Source: Thiomonas sp. FB-Cd (GTDB taxonomy: Bacteria > Pseudomonadota > Gammaproteobacteria > Burkholderiales > Burkholderiaceae_C). Taken from it: a DNA stretch of 64,000 bases. Position 1 is the first letter of the stretch, and the number at the start of each line of letters is the position of its first letter. Made by a program: the position numbers and the translations under genes. Of the stretch, positions 10,201 to 18,219 are shown piece by piece. The notes under the pieces were generated by a model. The model was not told the origin of the DNA. It saw only the letters and a program-made list of their open reading frames with translations, and searched no databases. The DNA is taken from contig NZ_JPOE01000002.1 in the NCBI RefSeq assembly GCF_000733775.1, positions 1,240,001 through 1,304,000 of the forward strand, read 5' to 3'.

Positions 10201-10771
10201 GTACAGCAGCCTGATACGGCTCTCTATGGTTCCGTTCAACGCGATCAAAATTGATCAGAGCCTTGTTCTCGGTTTACGAAAGTCACCGCTGCTGAATCTT
10301 TCGATGATTCGGGCCATGGTTCAACTCGGCCATGACCTCGGCCGCGAAGTGATACTCGAAGGCTTGGAGGACACAGGAATGATGGAAGCCGCCTTGATTC
10401 TTGGCGCAAATTTTGGTCAAGGCTATGGTTTAGCGCGGCCCATGCAGGCAGAGTCGCTGCCAGGTTGGCTGGCAGCGTTCCGGGCACCCATCGTCGCCCA
10501 AAAAGTGCAAACGTATCTGGGAGCGCTAGCTCACCATTGGCTCTATACCCAGTCGGTTTTGGCGGATGTCCATATTCCTCTGCAGACATGTCCGGTCACT
10601 GCATTCTTCGAGTCGCGCGGCCTCGCTGATTCAGAACCCGCAGAGTGGCACGTAAGGTGCCATGCAGGCGGAAACATCCATGAAGCAAGCCAAAAATTGA
10701 CAAACTGGCTGATCGAAAAGGTGCTTGGTGAAGGGGTGAATGCTCCCCCGACTACTCGCTACGCGCTGTAG
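7217..10771 (+). CDS. GAF-PAS-GGDEF-globin-GAF-EAL protein (C-terminal part of the IS-interrupted gene)
   Basis: This is the larger part of a c-di-GMP synthesis/degradation protein. In order: GAF (~30-180), PAS (~215-330), GGDEF (RLGGDEF near 408, preceded by the RGSD inhibitory I-site), a globin-like sensor (~520-650, with candidate haem His in LGTVHTLVGV near 595), a second GAF (~680-830) and EAL (VEALARL near 871, DDLGSGYSS, KIDQ, EGLE, GQGYGLARPM). All EAL metal-binding and catalytic motifs are present, so both enzyme halves may work. The native N-terminus lies in 5408-5968; a GTG inside the IS right end (7217) is the only local start. Whether this soluble fragment is expressed is unknown. 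Confidence 0.85.
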   Translation: MPFSHLVIWREDALQNAQKLQRLAAFNAMRSQVNIVIATAENENQLFQAICDLAIQYGGFQLAWIGRPNATGRFEFVACSGEIGYLDGLYITTDTTVSEGRGPTPRTWFESRAHFSGSFGAAPALQPWVEKAKRFGLNSTATLPIQRLGRTSEVFVVYHSEMDAFDAEMRGLLEDIAADLSRGLARLASRQRELKLGAQLDAARRFERSLFQKNAAGLYLIDAHRKILDVNPALCAMTGYESSELIGLTTAALHVDVDAYDDWEHRFIASMQGSTIDHEAVPFRRKDGSRGAAKLMTASVELPDGSPGVLVSAIDISALQQANEAMSYQARHDALTGLLNRFALELLLPISVVRGRHQNSVFAVGMIDLDDFKFINDTWGHDAGDRLLQDFAARLKAHTRGSDIVARLGGDEFVIVTENIDELQAIDQLHDIFDLLHQCVETPFEICPGVFQTMGMTMGVALFPLDAEDGDALLRQADAAMYQAKLHKHDRKHWWRIGGNPDSDADREEELDPYGLDAASLLESMQPQIKALTDKFVDEFFANLSQTTDPSNILKQLTSTEADNLRRVQTQHFLFLFSPNTSQQEIARRAERLGTVHTLVGVTASLLVQSLSLYRSHLGDVIRTAVLQSRQRYRLLFIADVRLQDDLQAQLDQQASVLSAYMDPLARPLPAPGALWADISTDEIDGLGQLPGVHGVMLMRLTSSGVFVVERSAGVKSRAIAALLATPGMEPVVDPQSPRGHGLSAVAWRSAEIQRSASYASDARYAAWHSQASALVVRSSLSIPVRDVLGNTVAVLSFFGAYPNQFESATMQQFARGLQERWGQIWSRCLAIAPVVREKQAKAIRERLFSGGLQMFIQPVVDLRDGSVPKVEALARLILEDGKVLAPAQFLPLLGDTQLDHLFRIGLSQALDHLVSWDRQNLPLSVGVNLAPSTLLDPNCAFWVEEALRAHEIAPHRLSLELLETESLDHTAQDEAIEKLTRLGVNLVMDDLGSGYSSLIRLSMVPFNAIKIDQSLVLGLRKSPLLNLSMIRAMVQLGHDLGREVILEGLEDTGMMEAALILGANFGQGYGLARPMQAESLPGWLAAFRAPIVAQKVQTYLGALAHHWLYTQSVLADVHIPLQTCPVTAFFESRGLADSEPAEWHVRCHAGGNIHEASQKLTNWLIEKVLGEGVNAPPTTRYAL

Positions 10772-10778
10772 TCGGGGG
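10745..10778 (+). terminator. perfect 11-bp hairpin overlapping the stop codon
   Basis: CCCCCGACTAC, a 12-base loop, then GTAGTCGGGGG. The TAG stop of the GGDEF/EAL gene lies inside the right arm. No T-run follows, so it may protect the 3' end or terminate weakly rather than act as a classic intrinsic terminator. Confidence 0.55.
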
Positions 10779-11202
10779 ATGCGCGGTGAAATTACCTAAC
10801 GAAGGTGCCACCAGACCGGCCAGACCCGAACCGCTGCCAGGCGACGTGGTAAGTCCAAGTCCGTGACCCATCCCCTCCCCCCGCGACAGCGCCATGCATT
10901 GAGCGGCGGGAGATTTCATTGGATCAATCTGCAGATTCCACCCGACACCTCAAATTTTTGCAATGTGTGCCGTTAATCTACCGAAGGCCAAACGCGAGCC
11001 TGAAGTAATTGCCGGCAGAAGATTGGCTCCAGTAGGACATCCAAGTTCATTGGAACCAGTGAAAGGACCTGCAGCCACAAACCCGCCCATTGAGATCTAA
11101 GAAATCGAAGTCGTGGCCGTGTCTGCAGGCTACATCGCAGCATTGGCGATTCTGCCATGCCCATGAATTTCCCATCTGGCCCGAACACTTTCCCACCATG
11201 CG
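10779..11202. other. intergenic region before the second GGDEF/EAL gene
   Basis: I see no gene in this stretch. It carries the sigma-28-like promoter at 10950-10976, leaving a leader of roughly 220 bases before the ATG at 11203. Confidence 0.5.
10950..10976 (+). promoter_or_regulatory. putative sigma-28 (FliA) promoter
   Basis: TCAAATTT, an 11-bp spacer, then GCCGTTAA: 6/8 and 7/8 matches to the FliA consensus. The block TGTGCCGTTAATCT is identical to that at the promoter of the paralogous gene (5271-5297), whereas the surrounding sequence differs. It points at the gene starting at 11203. Confidence 0.68.
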
Positions 11203-14200
11203 ATGCAACGCCCGGGCCCCAAGGAACTACACAAGCTACGCGGCGTGGTCATAGCGGCCAACGCCGCTTTTGCGCTGCTGCTTATCGGGTTATTAGCTTG
11301 GCGCTACGGCGCCATCGAGGCGAACACTGGAAAAATGCTCGGCACCCAGTCGGCCTTATGGGCAGACGCGATAAGCCAGCGCTACGCTCGCATCGCGACC
11401 GTGTGCGACGCTATGCGGGACAAATTAGACGCCTCTCCTGGTCTGTGGGGCGAGCCCAGTGGGTTGGATCCCTTGATGGCCGGATTCCTGAGGCAAGTTC
11501 CTTCCGTCAGCAACATCAAGCTTGTTACTGCCGGTGGGAACATCGTCGCATCCATGCCTGCCCGCGCCAGTGGCACACGCTTTGTGCATGCGCAAGACGG
11601 CGCAGGCGCGTTGCCCGCTGGGTTGCAGATTGGCAGACCCAGGCCGGCATCTGGTGGCGGTTTGGTTACGCCGGTACGCTGCACAGTGCCCGGTCCCTCG
11701 GCGGGCAAGCAAGGCATTCTGGAGTTCGGCCTGCGCACCCAAGACATCTTGCAATCCATAGGGCGGCGCGAGGATGCCGCGAACGGCGATCGGCCGTCAC
11801 CGGCCGTAGGGCTCATCCGCAGCGACGGTTACTTGCTCGCACGCTTACCGGCCTTTGGATCCCGCGCCACGAACGACGAATTTACCTTGCCCTCGCGGGG
11901 CGTTCTCGCAACGACCCTGGCAGCACATCACGCACATGGGCACGGTATCGTTTTCGGCTGGGTGCCATCGGCAGATGCGCATGACATCATCGCCTGGCAA
12001 CGTTTGCCCGGCCACAACGTCACAGCCTTTGTCAGCCTGCCGCGCAGCGTCGTCCTCAAGTCCTGGGCGACGCAGGCAGCCCCGACGCTCATCGGCTGGC
12101 TGATCCTGCTCGCGGTACAGGCCGTGGGATGGCCCTGGATCACGCGCCTGTATCAGCGTCAGAACCGCATGATGCGCTTTAACGCCGCATTGGCGGCCAT
12201 GAGTCAATTGGCCGTCCGCGCAGGCAGCGCGGACGCATTGCTGCGGGACGCCTGTCGGATCGCCACCGAGCAGACCGGGGCGCGCCTGGCCTGGATTGGC
12301 AGTCCTGATGCACAGGGTCGGTTAACTTTTGATGCGGCACACGGTCTCGTGGACTACCTTGCGGACCTGGACTTGTGCATCCATGCCGAGCAGCCCCAAG
12401 GCCGAGGACCGGCAGGACTGGCATGGCGTTCTGGACGCGCTTACTTCGCGCAAAGCTATACGGATCCCATCGCAGCACCGTGGCGTGAGCGAGCGGCCCA
12501 GTATGGGTTCGGGGCGCTGACCGTGCTACCGATCTCCACAGCAGGCAAGGTCGCCGCGCTCTTTTGCGCCTATCACCCGACTGGCAACACCCTGGACTCC
12601 GATCTGCGATGGCTGCTTGAACAATTGGTGCTCGAGATTGGACGCGGTCTGGACCGGCTGGCGCTACAGGCCGCCGAACGCGTTGAACGCGAGAGCCGCG
12701 AACGCCAACAGGAAATTCTGCGCGCCATCTTGGCTGAAATCGAAACGCTCATCGGTGCGCGCAACGACACGGACCTGATGGTCTCAGCGTGTACACGCCT
12801 TCTTGAAAGCGGCCTGTTTGCCGCGGCATGGGTCGGATCCCCAAATGAGCAAGGCCATATCCAAGTGCTCGCTGCCGCCGGCAATGGCGCCGAGATTCTT
12901 GCCGAGTTTCCACAACTCACGCTTCAGTCAGCTCCCGCTTTGCAACAGGCGCTGCAGACCGACGCACTGAGGCTCGACACTTGCGCGCTGTCGCCCCTTC
13001 TCACACCGTGGCAGCCTTACGCGCTGTCTGACTGGACCCAAGCAGCTGCTGTGCTCACGATTCACCGGCATGGCGTCCCATGGTCACTACTGGTCCTTGT
13101 GGCACAGAATCGCGATGACCTCGACGATGCCATGCTCGGCATGCTTCGGTGGGTTCCCGAGCTTCTAAGCCGTGCCCTGGCCGAGTTTGACCTCAAGGCG
13201 AATCTGCAGTCTGAGCAGTTGCTTCAGGCCCACCTTGCATGGCACGATGCGCTCACCCGGCTGCCGAACCGTGTGGCGCTGGAAGCCCACCTGCCGCTCG
13301 CGATGGCGCGCACACGACGCCACGGCACAGTGCTTGCCGTCGGCGTCATCGATATCGATGATTTCAAACGGGTGAACGATCAGTGGGGGCACCCAGCTGG
13401 CGACGACCTCTTGCAGCAACTCGGCCAACGGCTGAAGGCTGCGGTGCGCGACAGCGATATGGTGGCACGCCGTGGTGGGGACGAGTTTGTCGTCGTGCTC
13501 GAGGGACTCCAGCGAGAGTGCGACCTGCCCATCCTTCTCGAGCGCCTGCACTCCGCAGTGGAGGTGCCTTTTGCCTTGGAGGGCGATACGCTGGCTCAAG
13601 TGGGCATGAGTCTGGGCCTTACTCTGTACCCGATCGACGAGTCGGAGCCCGATCTGCTGTTGCGCCACGCCGATGCTGCGCTTTACTCGAGCAAGGCACA
13701 CAAGGCCGACCGTCCTGCGTGGTGGCTGCGCTGGAGTGAGGGTTGGGGCGAAGACAGCACGACAGCGGCCGCGCCGCATCCCCTGCCCCCCTATGGGGAC
13801 GAAGTTAGCCGCTTGCTTGCACTGTTGCAGGATGCTGTTGGCCAAACGGCCGAGCAGTTTATCGAACACTTCTACGGCAAACTCGCCTACCCGTCCCAAT
13901 CTGCGCGCATTGTCCAATCGTTAAGCGAAGACGAACTGACCAGACTCAAACGCCGTCAAACGACTCACTTGCGTTGCATCATGGCACCTGGACTGCGCGA
14001 GATCAAACACCGCCAAGCCGCTTCGCGCGTGGGCTTTTGGCATGCGTTGGCCGGCGTTCCCATTGGCTCGGTGGCGAGCAGCCTGGGTTGGTACCTGCAG
14101 CAGTTACAGAAACAAATGGCCAAGCATCCTGTGCCAGTACGCGACGGCCAACAGCTCGCCCAGGCCATCTCGGCACGCCTGCAGGTGGAAATCGAGGCCC

Positions 14201-15843
14201 AGACCCAATCTGCGCACGATCTGCGCGAGCAATACCAGCTTGCCCTCACGAGCCTGGAGCATATGCTGCGCGATGCAACGCAGTGGCCCGATGTGATGCG
14301 CGCCGCGCTAAACACCGTGGTTCAGCTTCCGGGCATGAAGGGAACCGCTCTGTACAAGGCCAACTCCGATGGCCGCCTCATGCCCGAGTTCAGCGCTGGC
14401 CGATTCGATGCCTACGTGCAAGAACTCATGGCTCGTGACATCGCGCCGCTGGATCTCGACGAACGCAATAGCCTCGGTAACGGACCACAACCCCGTTGTT
14501 GGCGTAGCGAGCGCATTGAAACCAACCCAAGTTTCATCACCGATGTGCGCATGGCGCCGTGGCGCGAAGCGGCCGTCGCCGCCGGCATCCGCAGCTCGGC
14601 TGCAGTGCCGGTCAAAGACGCGCGCGGGCGCATGCTTGGAGTCTTCGGCTTGTACGGCGGCACCCCGGGGATGTTTGAGCCACCGGATATGCGTCGATTC
14701 ATGCAGTCGCTGGAATTGCTGTTCGAGCGCGCCTCGCGCTGTTTGCAAACCGGCAGCGGTCGCGTGCCAGGTGTGGAAGATCGCCGGCCTTGGCGCGCCC
14801 GCCTGTTCAACGGCGGATTGGACATGTTTGTGCAGCCGATCGTGGACCTGCGTACCGGCCTTCCCGGAAAGGTCGAGACTCTCGCTCGGCTGCGCCTCGA
14901 AGATGGCCGTGTCATCACTCCAGACCAGTTCCTGCCCTGGTTTGGCACCGCCGAACTCGTTCGCCTGTTTACTCTCGGGCTGGAGCAAACCCTCAACCAC
15001 GTCAAGGACTGGGGCAGACAGGGCCTGCGTGTGGACGCGTCAATCAACCTGCCACCAGAAGTGCTGTTGCACCCGGACTGCGTCCAGTGGGTCCGGGAAG
15101 GCCTGGAGCAATTTGACATCGAGCCCAATCGACTGCATCTGGAAATCCTCGAAGACGCCGAGTTCCAGGACGGCGAGCGCCGCGATGCGGCAGTGCATGC
15201 GCTCGCCGCCCTCGGTGTGCGCCTGGTGATGGACGACCTCGGTTCCGGATACTCCAGCCTTCTTCGCTTGCGCACTCTCCCCTTCCACGTCGTGAAGATT
15301 GACCAGGGTCTCATGCGCGAAGCGGGGCGCGATCCGGTGAGGGTCGTACGCTTCATCGGATCACTCGTACGCATGGCGCAAAGCCTCGGGCTTTGCGTCG
15401 TGGTGGAAGGCCTGGAAACCCCGGAGCTGGTGGAAGTGGCCGCTGCGCTTGGCGCACAGTTCGGTCAGGGCTACGCCTTCGCGAAGCCGATGCCGGCAGA
15501 AGATTTCCCGGACTGGGTAAGTCAGTTCATACCGCGCTTTCACGCAGCATTCGACGTCCTGCGTCCGTGCACCCCTTTGGGCTGTCTGGCCCGTCAGTGG
15601 GCTCTTGACGGGAGCGGAGAGCCTCTCGCGCCGCTCCCACGGATCGTTGCGCCGCAATCGACGGTGAGATACCACCACAAGCAATCCCTACAGCATGCAC
15701 ACCGATTGCCACCTCCGGCTAAGCTGGCCGCGCGCAGTGCATGGAGCCGCGACGACGATCGATTGCCTTCAGCATCGAAGGAGGCAGACTCGTCGATCGA
15801 ACAAGGAATCGCCTTGGCCGAAGAATTTCCTGAAAGGATCTAG
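11203..15843 (+). CDS. membrane GAF-GAF-GGDEF-globin-GAF-EAL c-di-GMP enzyme
   Basis: This 1546-residue protein is a paralogue of the neighbouring interrupted gene. It starts with a membrane helix (~13-32), a ~270-residue periplasmic sensor region, and a second helix near 290-310. Then come two GAF domains (~325-480, ~500-650), GGDEF (RRGGDEF near 756, preceded by the RDSD I-site), a globin-like domain (~865-970, His in VGFWHALAGV near 944), a third GAF, and EAL. The EAL signature reads VETLARL (Ala to Thr), but DDLGSGYSS, KIDQ, VEGLE and GQGYAFAKPM are intact. It probably makes and degrades c-di-GMP at the inner membrane in response to a periplasmic cue and perhaps to a haem-bound gas. The upstream site suggests FliA control. 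Confidence 0.88.
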   Translation: MQRPGPKELHKLRGVVIAANAAFALLLIGLLAWRYGAIEANTGKMLGTQSALWADAISQRYARIATVCDAMRDKLDASPGLWGEPSGLDPLMAGFLRQVPSVSNIKLVTAGGNIVASMPARASGTRFVHAQDGAGALPAGLQIGRPRPASGGGLVTPVRCTVPGPSAGKQGILEFGLRTQDILQSIGRREDAANGDRPSPAVGLIRSDGYLLARLPAFGSRATNDEFTLPSRGVLATTLAAHHAHGHGIVFGWVPSADAHDIIAWQRLPGHNVTAFVSLPRSVVLKSWATQAAPTLIGWLILLAVQAVGWPWITRLYQRQNRMMRFNAALAAMSQLAVRAGSADALLRDACRIATEQTGARLAWIGSPDAQGRLTFDAAHGLVDYLADLDLCIHAEQPQGRGPAGLAWRSGRAYFAQSYTDPIAAPWRERAAQYGFGALTVLPISTAGKVAALFCAYHPTGNTLDSDLRWLLEQLVLEIGRGLDRLALQAAERVERESRERQQEILRAILAEIETLIGARNDTDLMVSACTRLLESGLFAAAWVGSPNEQGHIQVLAAAGNGAEILAEFPQLTLQSAPALQQALQTDALRLDTCALSPLLTPWQPYALSDWTQAAAVLTIHRHGVPWSLLVLVAQNRDDLDDAMLGMLRWVPELLSRALAEFDLKANLQSEQLLQAHLAWHDALTRLPNRVALEAHLPLAMARTRRHGTVLAVGVIDIDDFKRVNDQWGHPAGDDLLQQLGQRLKAAVRDSDMVARRGGDEFVVVLEGLQRECDLPILLERLHSAVEVPFALEGDTLAQVGMSLGLTLYPIDESEPDLLLRHADAALYSSKAHKADRPAWWLRWSEGWGEDSTTAAAPHPLPPYGDEVSRLLALLQDAVGQTAEQFIEHFYGKLAYPSQSARIVQSLSEDELTRLKRRQTTHLRCIMAPGLREIKHRQAASRVGFWHALAGVPIGSVASSLGWYLQQLQKQMAKHPVPVRDGQQLAQAISARLQVEIEAQTQSAHDLREQYQLALTSLEHMLRDATQWPDVMRAALNTVVQLPGMKGTALYKANSDGRLMPEFSAGRFDAYVQELMARDIAPLDLDERNSLGNGPQPRCWRSERIETNPSFITDVRMAPWREAAVAAGIRSSAAVPVKDARGRMLGVFGLYGGTPGMFEPPDMRRFMQSLELLFERASRCLQTGSGRVPGVEDRRPWRARLFNGGLDMFVQPIVDLRTGLPGKVETLARLRLEDGRVITPDQFLPWFGTAELVRLFTLGLEQTLNHVKDWGRQGLRVDASINLPPEVLLHPDCVQWVREGLEQFDIEPNRLHLEILEDAEFQDGERRDAAVHALAALGVRLVMDDLGSGYSSLLRLRTLPFHVVKIDQGLMREAGRDPVRVVRFIGSLVRMAQSLGLCVVVEGLETPELVEVAAALGAQFGQGYAFAKPMPAEDFPDWVSQFIPRFHAAFDVLRPCTPLGCLARQWALDGSGEPLAPLPRIVAPQSTVRYHHKQSLQHAHRLPPPAKLAARSAWSRDDDRLPSASKEADSSIEQGIALAEEFPERI

Positions 15844-16175
15844 CCCTCTACGTGTGGACAACTGCCACGCCTTGAACGGCAGCGGCGTCCAGATGCTGCC
15901 GTGCATGCCACAACACCATGATTGCCACGCCTGCGATGCGAATGGGACGATCGATGCACTGGCAAACTCACCGTGCTGGCCCGCTTTGCGCGCAAGCGTG
16001 GCAACCCGGTGCTTCTTGAGCCAGCGCTGGCCGTGGCGTCGTCTGCTGCCCTTGGCCGTCCGACGTTGTTCCAGGCGCGTTATGTGCGCGCCGCAGATCC
16101 ACAAGGCGAGGGCGAGCTCAACAAGTCGCGCGTGCACTCATGGCACACTCGGCAACGAAGCCTCCCCTCGCCTCT
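15844..16175. other. interval between convergent genes
   Basis: The plus-strand GGDEF/EAL gene and the minus-strand cyclase gene converge here. A basic 122-codon minus-strand frame (16137 to 15769) overlaps the end of the plus-strand gene, and I do not believe it. No clear terminator is visible. Confidence 0.4.
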
Positions 16176-17852
16176 TCATGCCTGTCGTTTGCCCTGGCTC
16201 TGCCACGGCTGCGCGCGCTCCAAGCGGTGCCGTCCCGCCTGCTTGGCACGCAGCAGAGCCGCATCTGCGCGCTGGTACAAGCTGGAAAACCCCTCGCCCG
16301 CGCACCACTGCGCAATGCCGCCGCTAAAGGCAACGCTGATCCGATTGCCGGTGCCGTGATGCAACACGCGCTTGGTGGTCAGCGCATGCAGCAGCCGTTC
16401 GACGACGAGCCACGCACGCTCAGTGTCAGCGTCAGGCAGCAAAAGCATGAACTCTTCACCGCCCATGCGGGCAATACTGTCCGTGGGGCGTATCAGGCCT
16501 TGTGCCAGCTGCACCAAGGCGCAAAGCACCGCGTCGCCGAGATCGTGGCCGTAAGTGTCGTTGACCTGCTTGAAATGGTCCAAATCAATCAGTGCCACCG
16601 ACAGCGGCTGATTTTGGCGTTCTGCGCGAGCGGCATCACGAACGAAGGCGATGTCGAGCCCACGGCGGTTGAGTGCGCCGGTGAGCGGGTCTTCCTGAAG
16701 CTTGAGGCTTGCCTGTTCAAGTTCGCTCTCCAAGCTCTGGATGCGCTCGTGCGCCTGCGCTGCCTGCCGCTGCACTTCCGCGAGATGGCTTCCAAGTTCA
16801 CCGCTGCGTTGCTGCATCTGCCAGCCCTGCTCCAGGATGCCCTGCACAATCACGCGAATTTCCTCCCAGTCGCCGCTGCCTTCAAGCCTTCGCAGATCAC
16901 CCTCAAGCATTTGGTTATAGCTGGCGCTGTGCTCGGCAAATACCACCAGGTTGCGCACGACCAGGCCAATGAGTTCCTTGGCCGTGGCGCGCGCCTCGTC
17001 GGCGCTCTTGTGCAGCACGCCCTGCCGAAACAGAACCTGTTTGAGACTTCCCTGCGCCTGCTCGATACGGTGCATGTCGAGCGGCGGGCGCAGAGTGTCC
17101 TGGATCGCGGCCATCTGCGCGCCCACCCAGTGGTCCTGGGCCACCAGTTCGCCAAGGTTGTCGAGCATCAGGGCGAAGAGGCCAACGAGCCCATCGCGCA
17201 CCGCTTCATCCTCCGCGTGCAGACGCTCCCACTGCATCCAAATCTCGCGACTCTCGACTCCGAGCCGGCTCGCCTCAACACTGTCCCCCTCCCATTTTTC
17301 GGCAAGGCCAATGAGAGCCTCCGCTCGCAATTTCAGGGCCTCATCGCGGCAGTAAGGCAATACCGCATATCTCAAGCTTTGCAGCCACAATCCATGCCAC
17401 AACCCGTCAGCACTTTCAAGGCCCGGCGTTGACTCCGACGGGGCTGGCGCATTCCGGCTGGGCAGCGCCGCCCAATGGTCCACAAGTTCTGCCAAGCGTC
17501 GACGCAACGCGCCGGTATCGGGTAACGCCTGCGACCCTGGCGCCAAGGCGTGGATCGCCTGGCGTTTCTGCAATTGGGTGAGCCCCGATTGCGAACGTTC
17601 CCACTCGGCCACAAGGCTCAGCAACAAGGTGCCCCAAGGCACCTCCTCCGCCTGCGCGGGCTTCCGCGGAGCGTCATCTGCCGAAGTCTTGCCCGACTCT
17701 GACTCGGGGGGGCCCGCAGGAGAGCCCTTTTCGAGTTCTGCGTAGATTCGGCTGTAATTCTGCGGTGTTGGCGGCAGGCGCGCCTCGGCCAGGCGCCTGA
17801 GTGTGGTGCGTGCGAGCTCTGTGGCAGGCGTTGTCGTTGTTGTTTTTAGCAT
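16176..17852 (-). CDS. diguanylate cyclase (GGDEF)
   Basis: This 558-residue protein ends in a complete GGDEF domain: DPLTGALNRRGLD, ALIDLDHFKQVNDTYGHDLGD, and ARMGGEEF preceded by the I-site RPTD. The N-terminal ~380 residues are mostly helical with a coiled coil (residues ~330-390) and no membrane helix, so it is a soluble cyclase with an unrecognised input. A frame extends 111 codons upstream, but the ATG at 17852 (MLKTTTTTPATELARTTL) is the natural start. It follows the flagellar run, suggesting that it tunes c-di-GMP around motility. Confidence 0.88.
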   Translation of the reverse strand: MLKTTTTTPATELARTTLRRLAEARLPPTPQNYSRIYAELEKGSPAGPPESESGKTSADDAPRKPAQAEEVPWGTLLLSLVAEWERSQSGLTQLQKRQAIHALAPGSQALPDTGALRRRLAELVDHWAALPSRNAPAPSESTPGLESADGLWHGLWLQSLRYAVLPYCRDEALKLRAEALIGLAEKWEGDSVEASRLGVESREIWMQWERLHAEDEAVRDGLVGLFALMLDNLGELVAQDHWVGAQMAAIQDTLRPPLDMHRIEQAQGSLKQVLFRQGVLHKSADEARATAKELIGLVVRNLVVFAEHSASYNQMLEGDLRRLEGSGDWEEIRVIVQGILEQGWQMQQRSGELGSHLAEVQRQAAQAHERIQSLESELEQASLKLQEDPLTGALNRRGLDIAFVRDAARAERQNQPLSVALIDLDHFKQVNDTYGHDLGDAVLCALVQLAQGLIRPTDSIARMGGEEFMLLLPDADTERAWLVVERLLHALTTKRVLHHGTGNRISVAFSGGIAQWCAGEGFSSLYQRADAALLRAKQAGRHRLERAQPWQSQGKRQA

Positions 17853-17892
17853 GTTGTTATTGTGATCTGACTGGCACCCATCATGGTCCGGG

Positions 17893-18219
17893 TCAAGCCA
17901 ATGGAAAATCTGGCGGCTGCGCGCTCCCCGGGCTAGCCTCGCGTTCGATGCGCCACAACCAGGCCAGCAATTCCGCCACCGCAAGATATAGCGCTGGCGG
18001 AATCTTCTCGTCAAGGTCGACATGCATGAGAAGCTGCACGAGTTGTGGAGAATTATGGACGTAAACACCCGCTTCACGCGCGCGCGCCACAATGGCCTCG
18101 GCCACGAAGCCTCTGCCCTTCGCCACGACCTCCGGCGCGCCACCCCGCTCGCGGTCGTATCGCAAGGCAACAGCCTCGCGCTCACTGTGCCCTAACTCGG
18201 CGCCGGCTTTCTGGGTCAT
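17893..18219 (-). CDS. FlhB C-terminal-domain-like protein (FlhX type)
   Basis: This 108-residue protein resembles only the cytoplasmic C-terminal part of FlhB/YscU family export-switch proteins: AVALRYD just after the cleavage-site position, GVYVHNSPQLVQLLMHVDLDEKIPPALYLAVAELLAWLW. It has no membrane helices and no NPTH motif, so it corresponds to the piece released when FlhB cleaves itself. Such stand-alone proteins can partly replace the FlhB C-terminus in substrate switching. Its start overlaps the stop of the FliK-like gene by 4 bp, implying coupling. Confidence 0.85.
   Translation of the reverse strand: MTQKAGAELGHSEREAVALRYDRERGGAPEVVAKGRGFVAEAIVARAREAGVYVHNSPQLVQLLMHVDLDEKIPPALYLAVAELLAWLWRIEREASPGSAQPPDFPLA

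Noticed and set aside
15769..16137. 122-codon minus-strand frame after the cyclase gene
   Set aside because: It overlaps the end of the well-supported plus-strand GGDEF/EAL gene, is Arg/Trp/Cys-rich without a family, and has no clear ribosome site.
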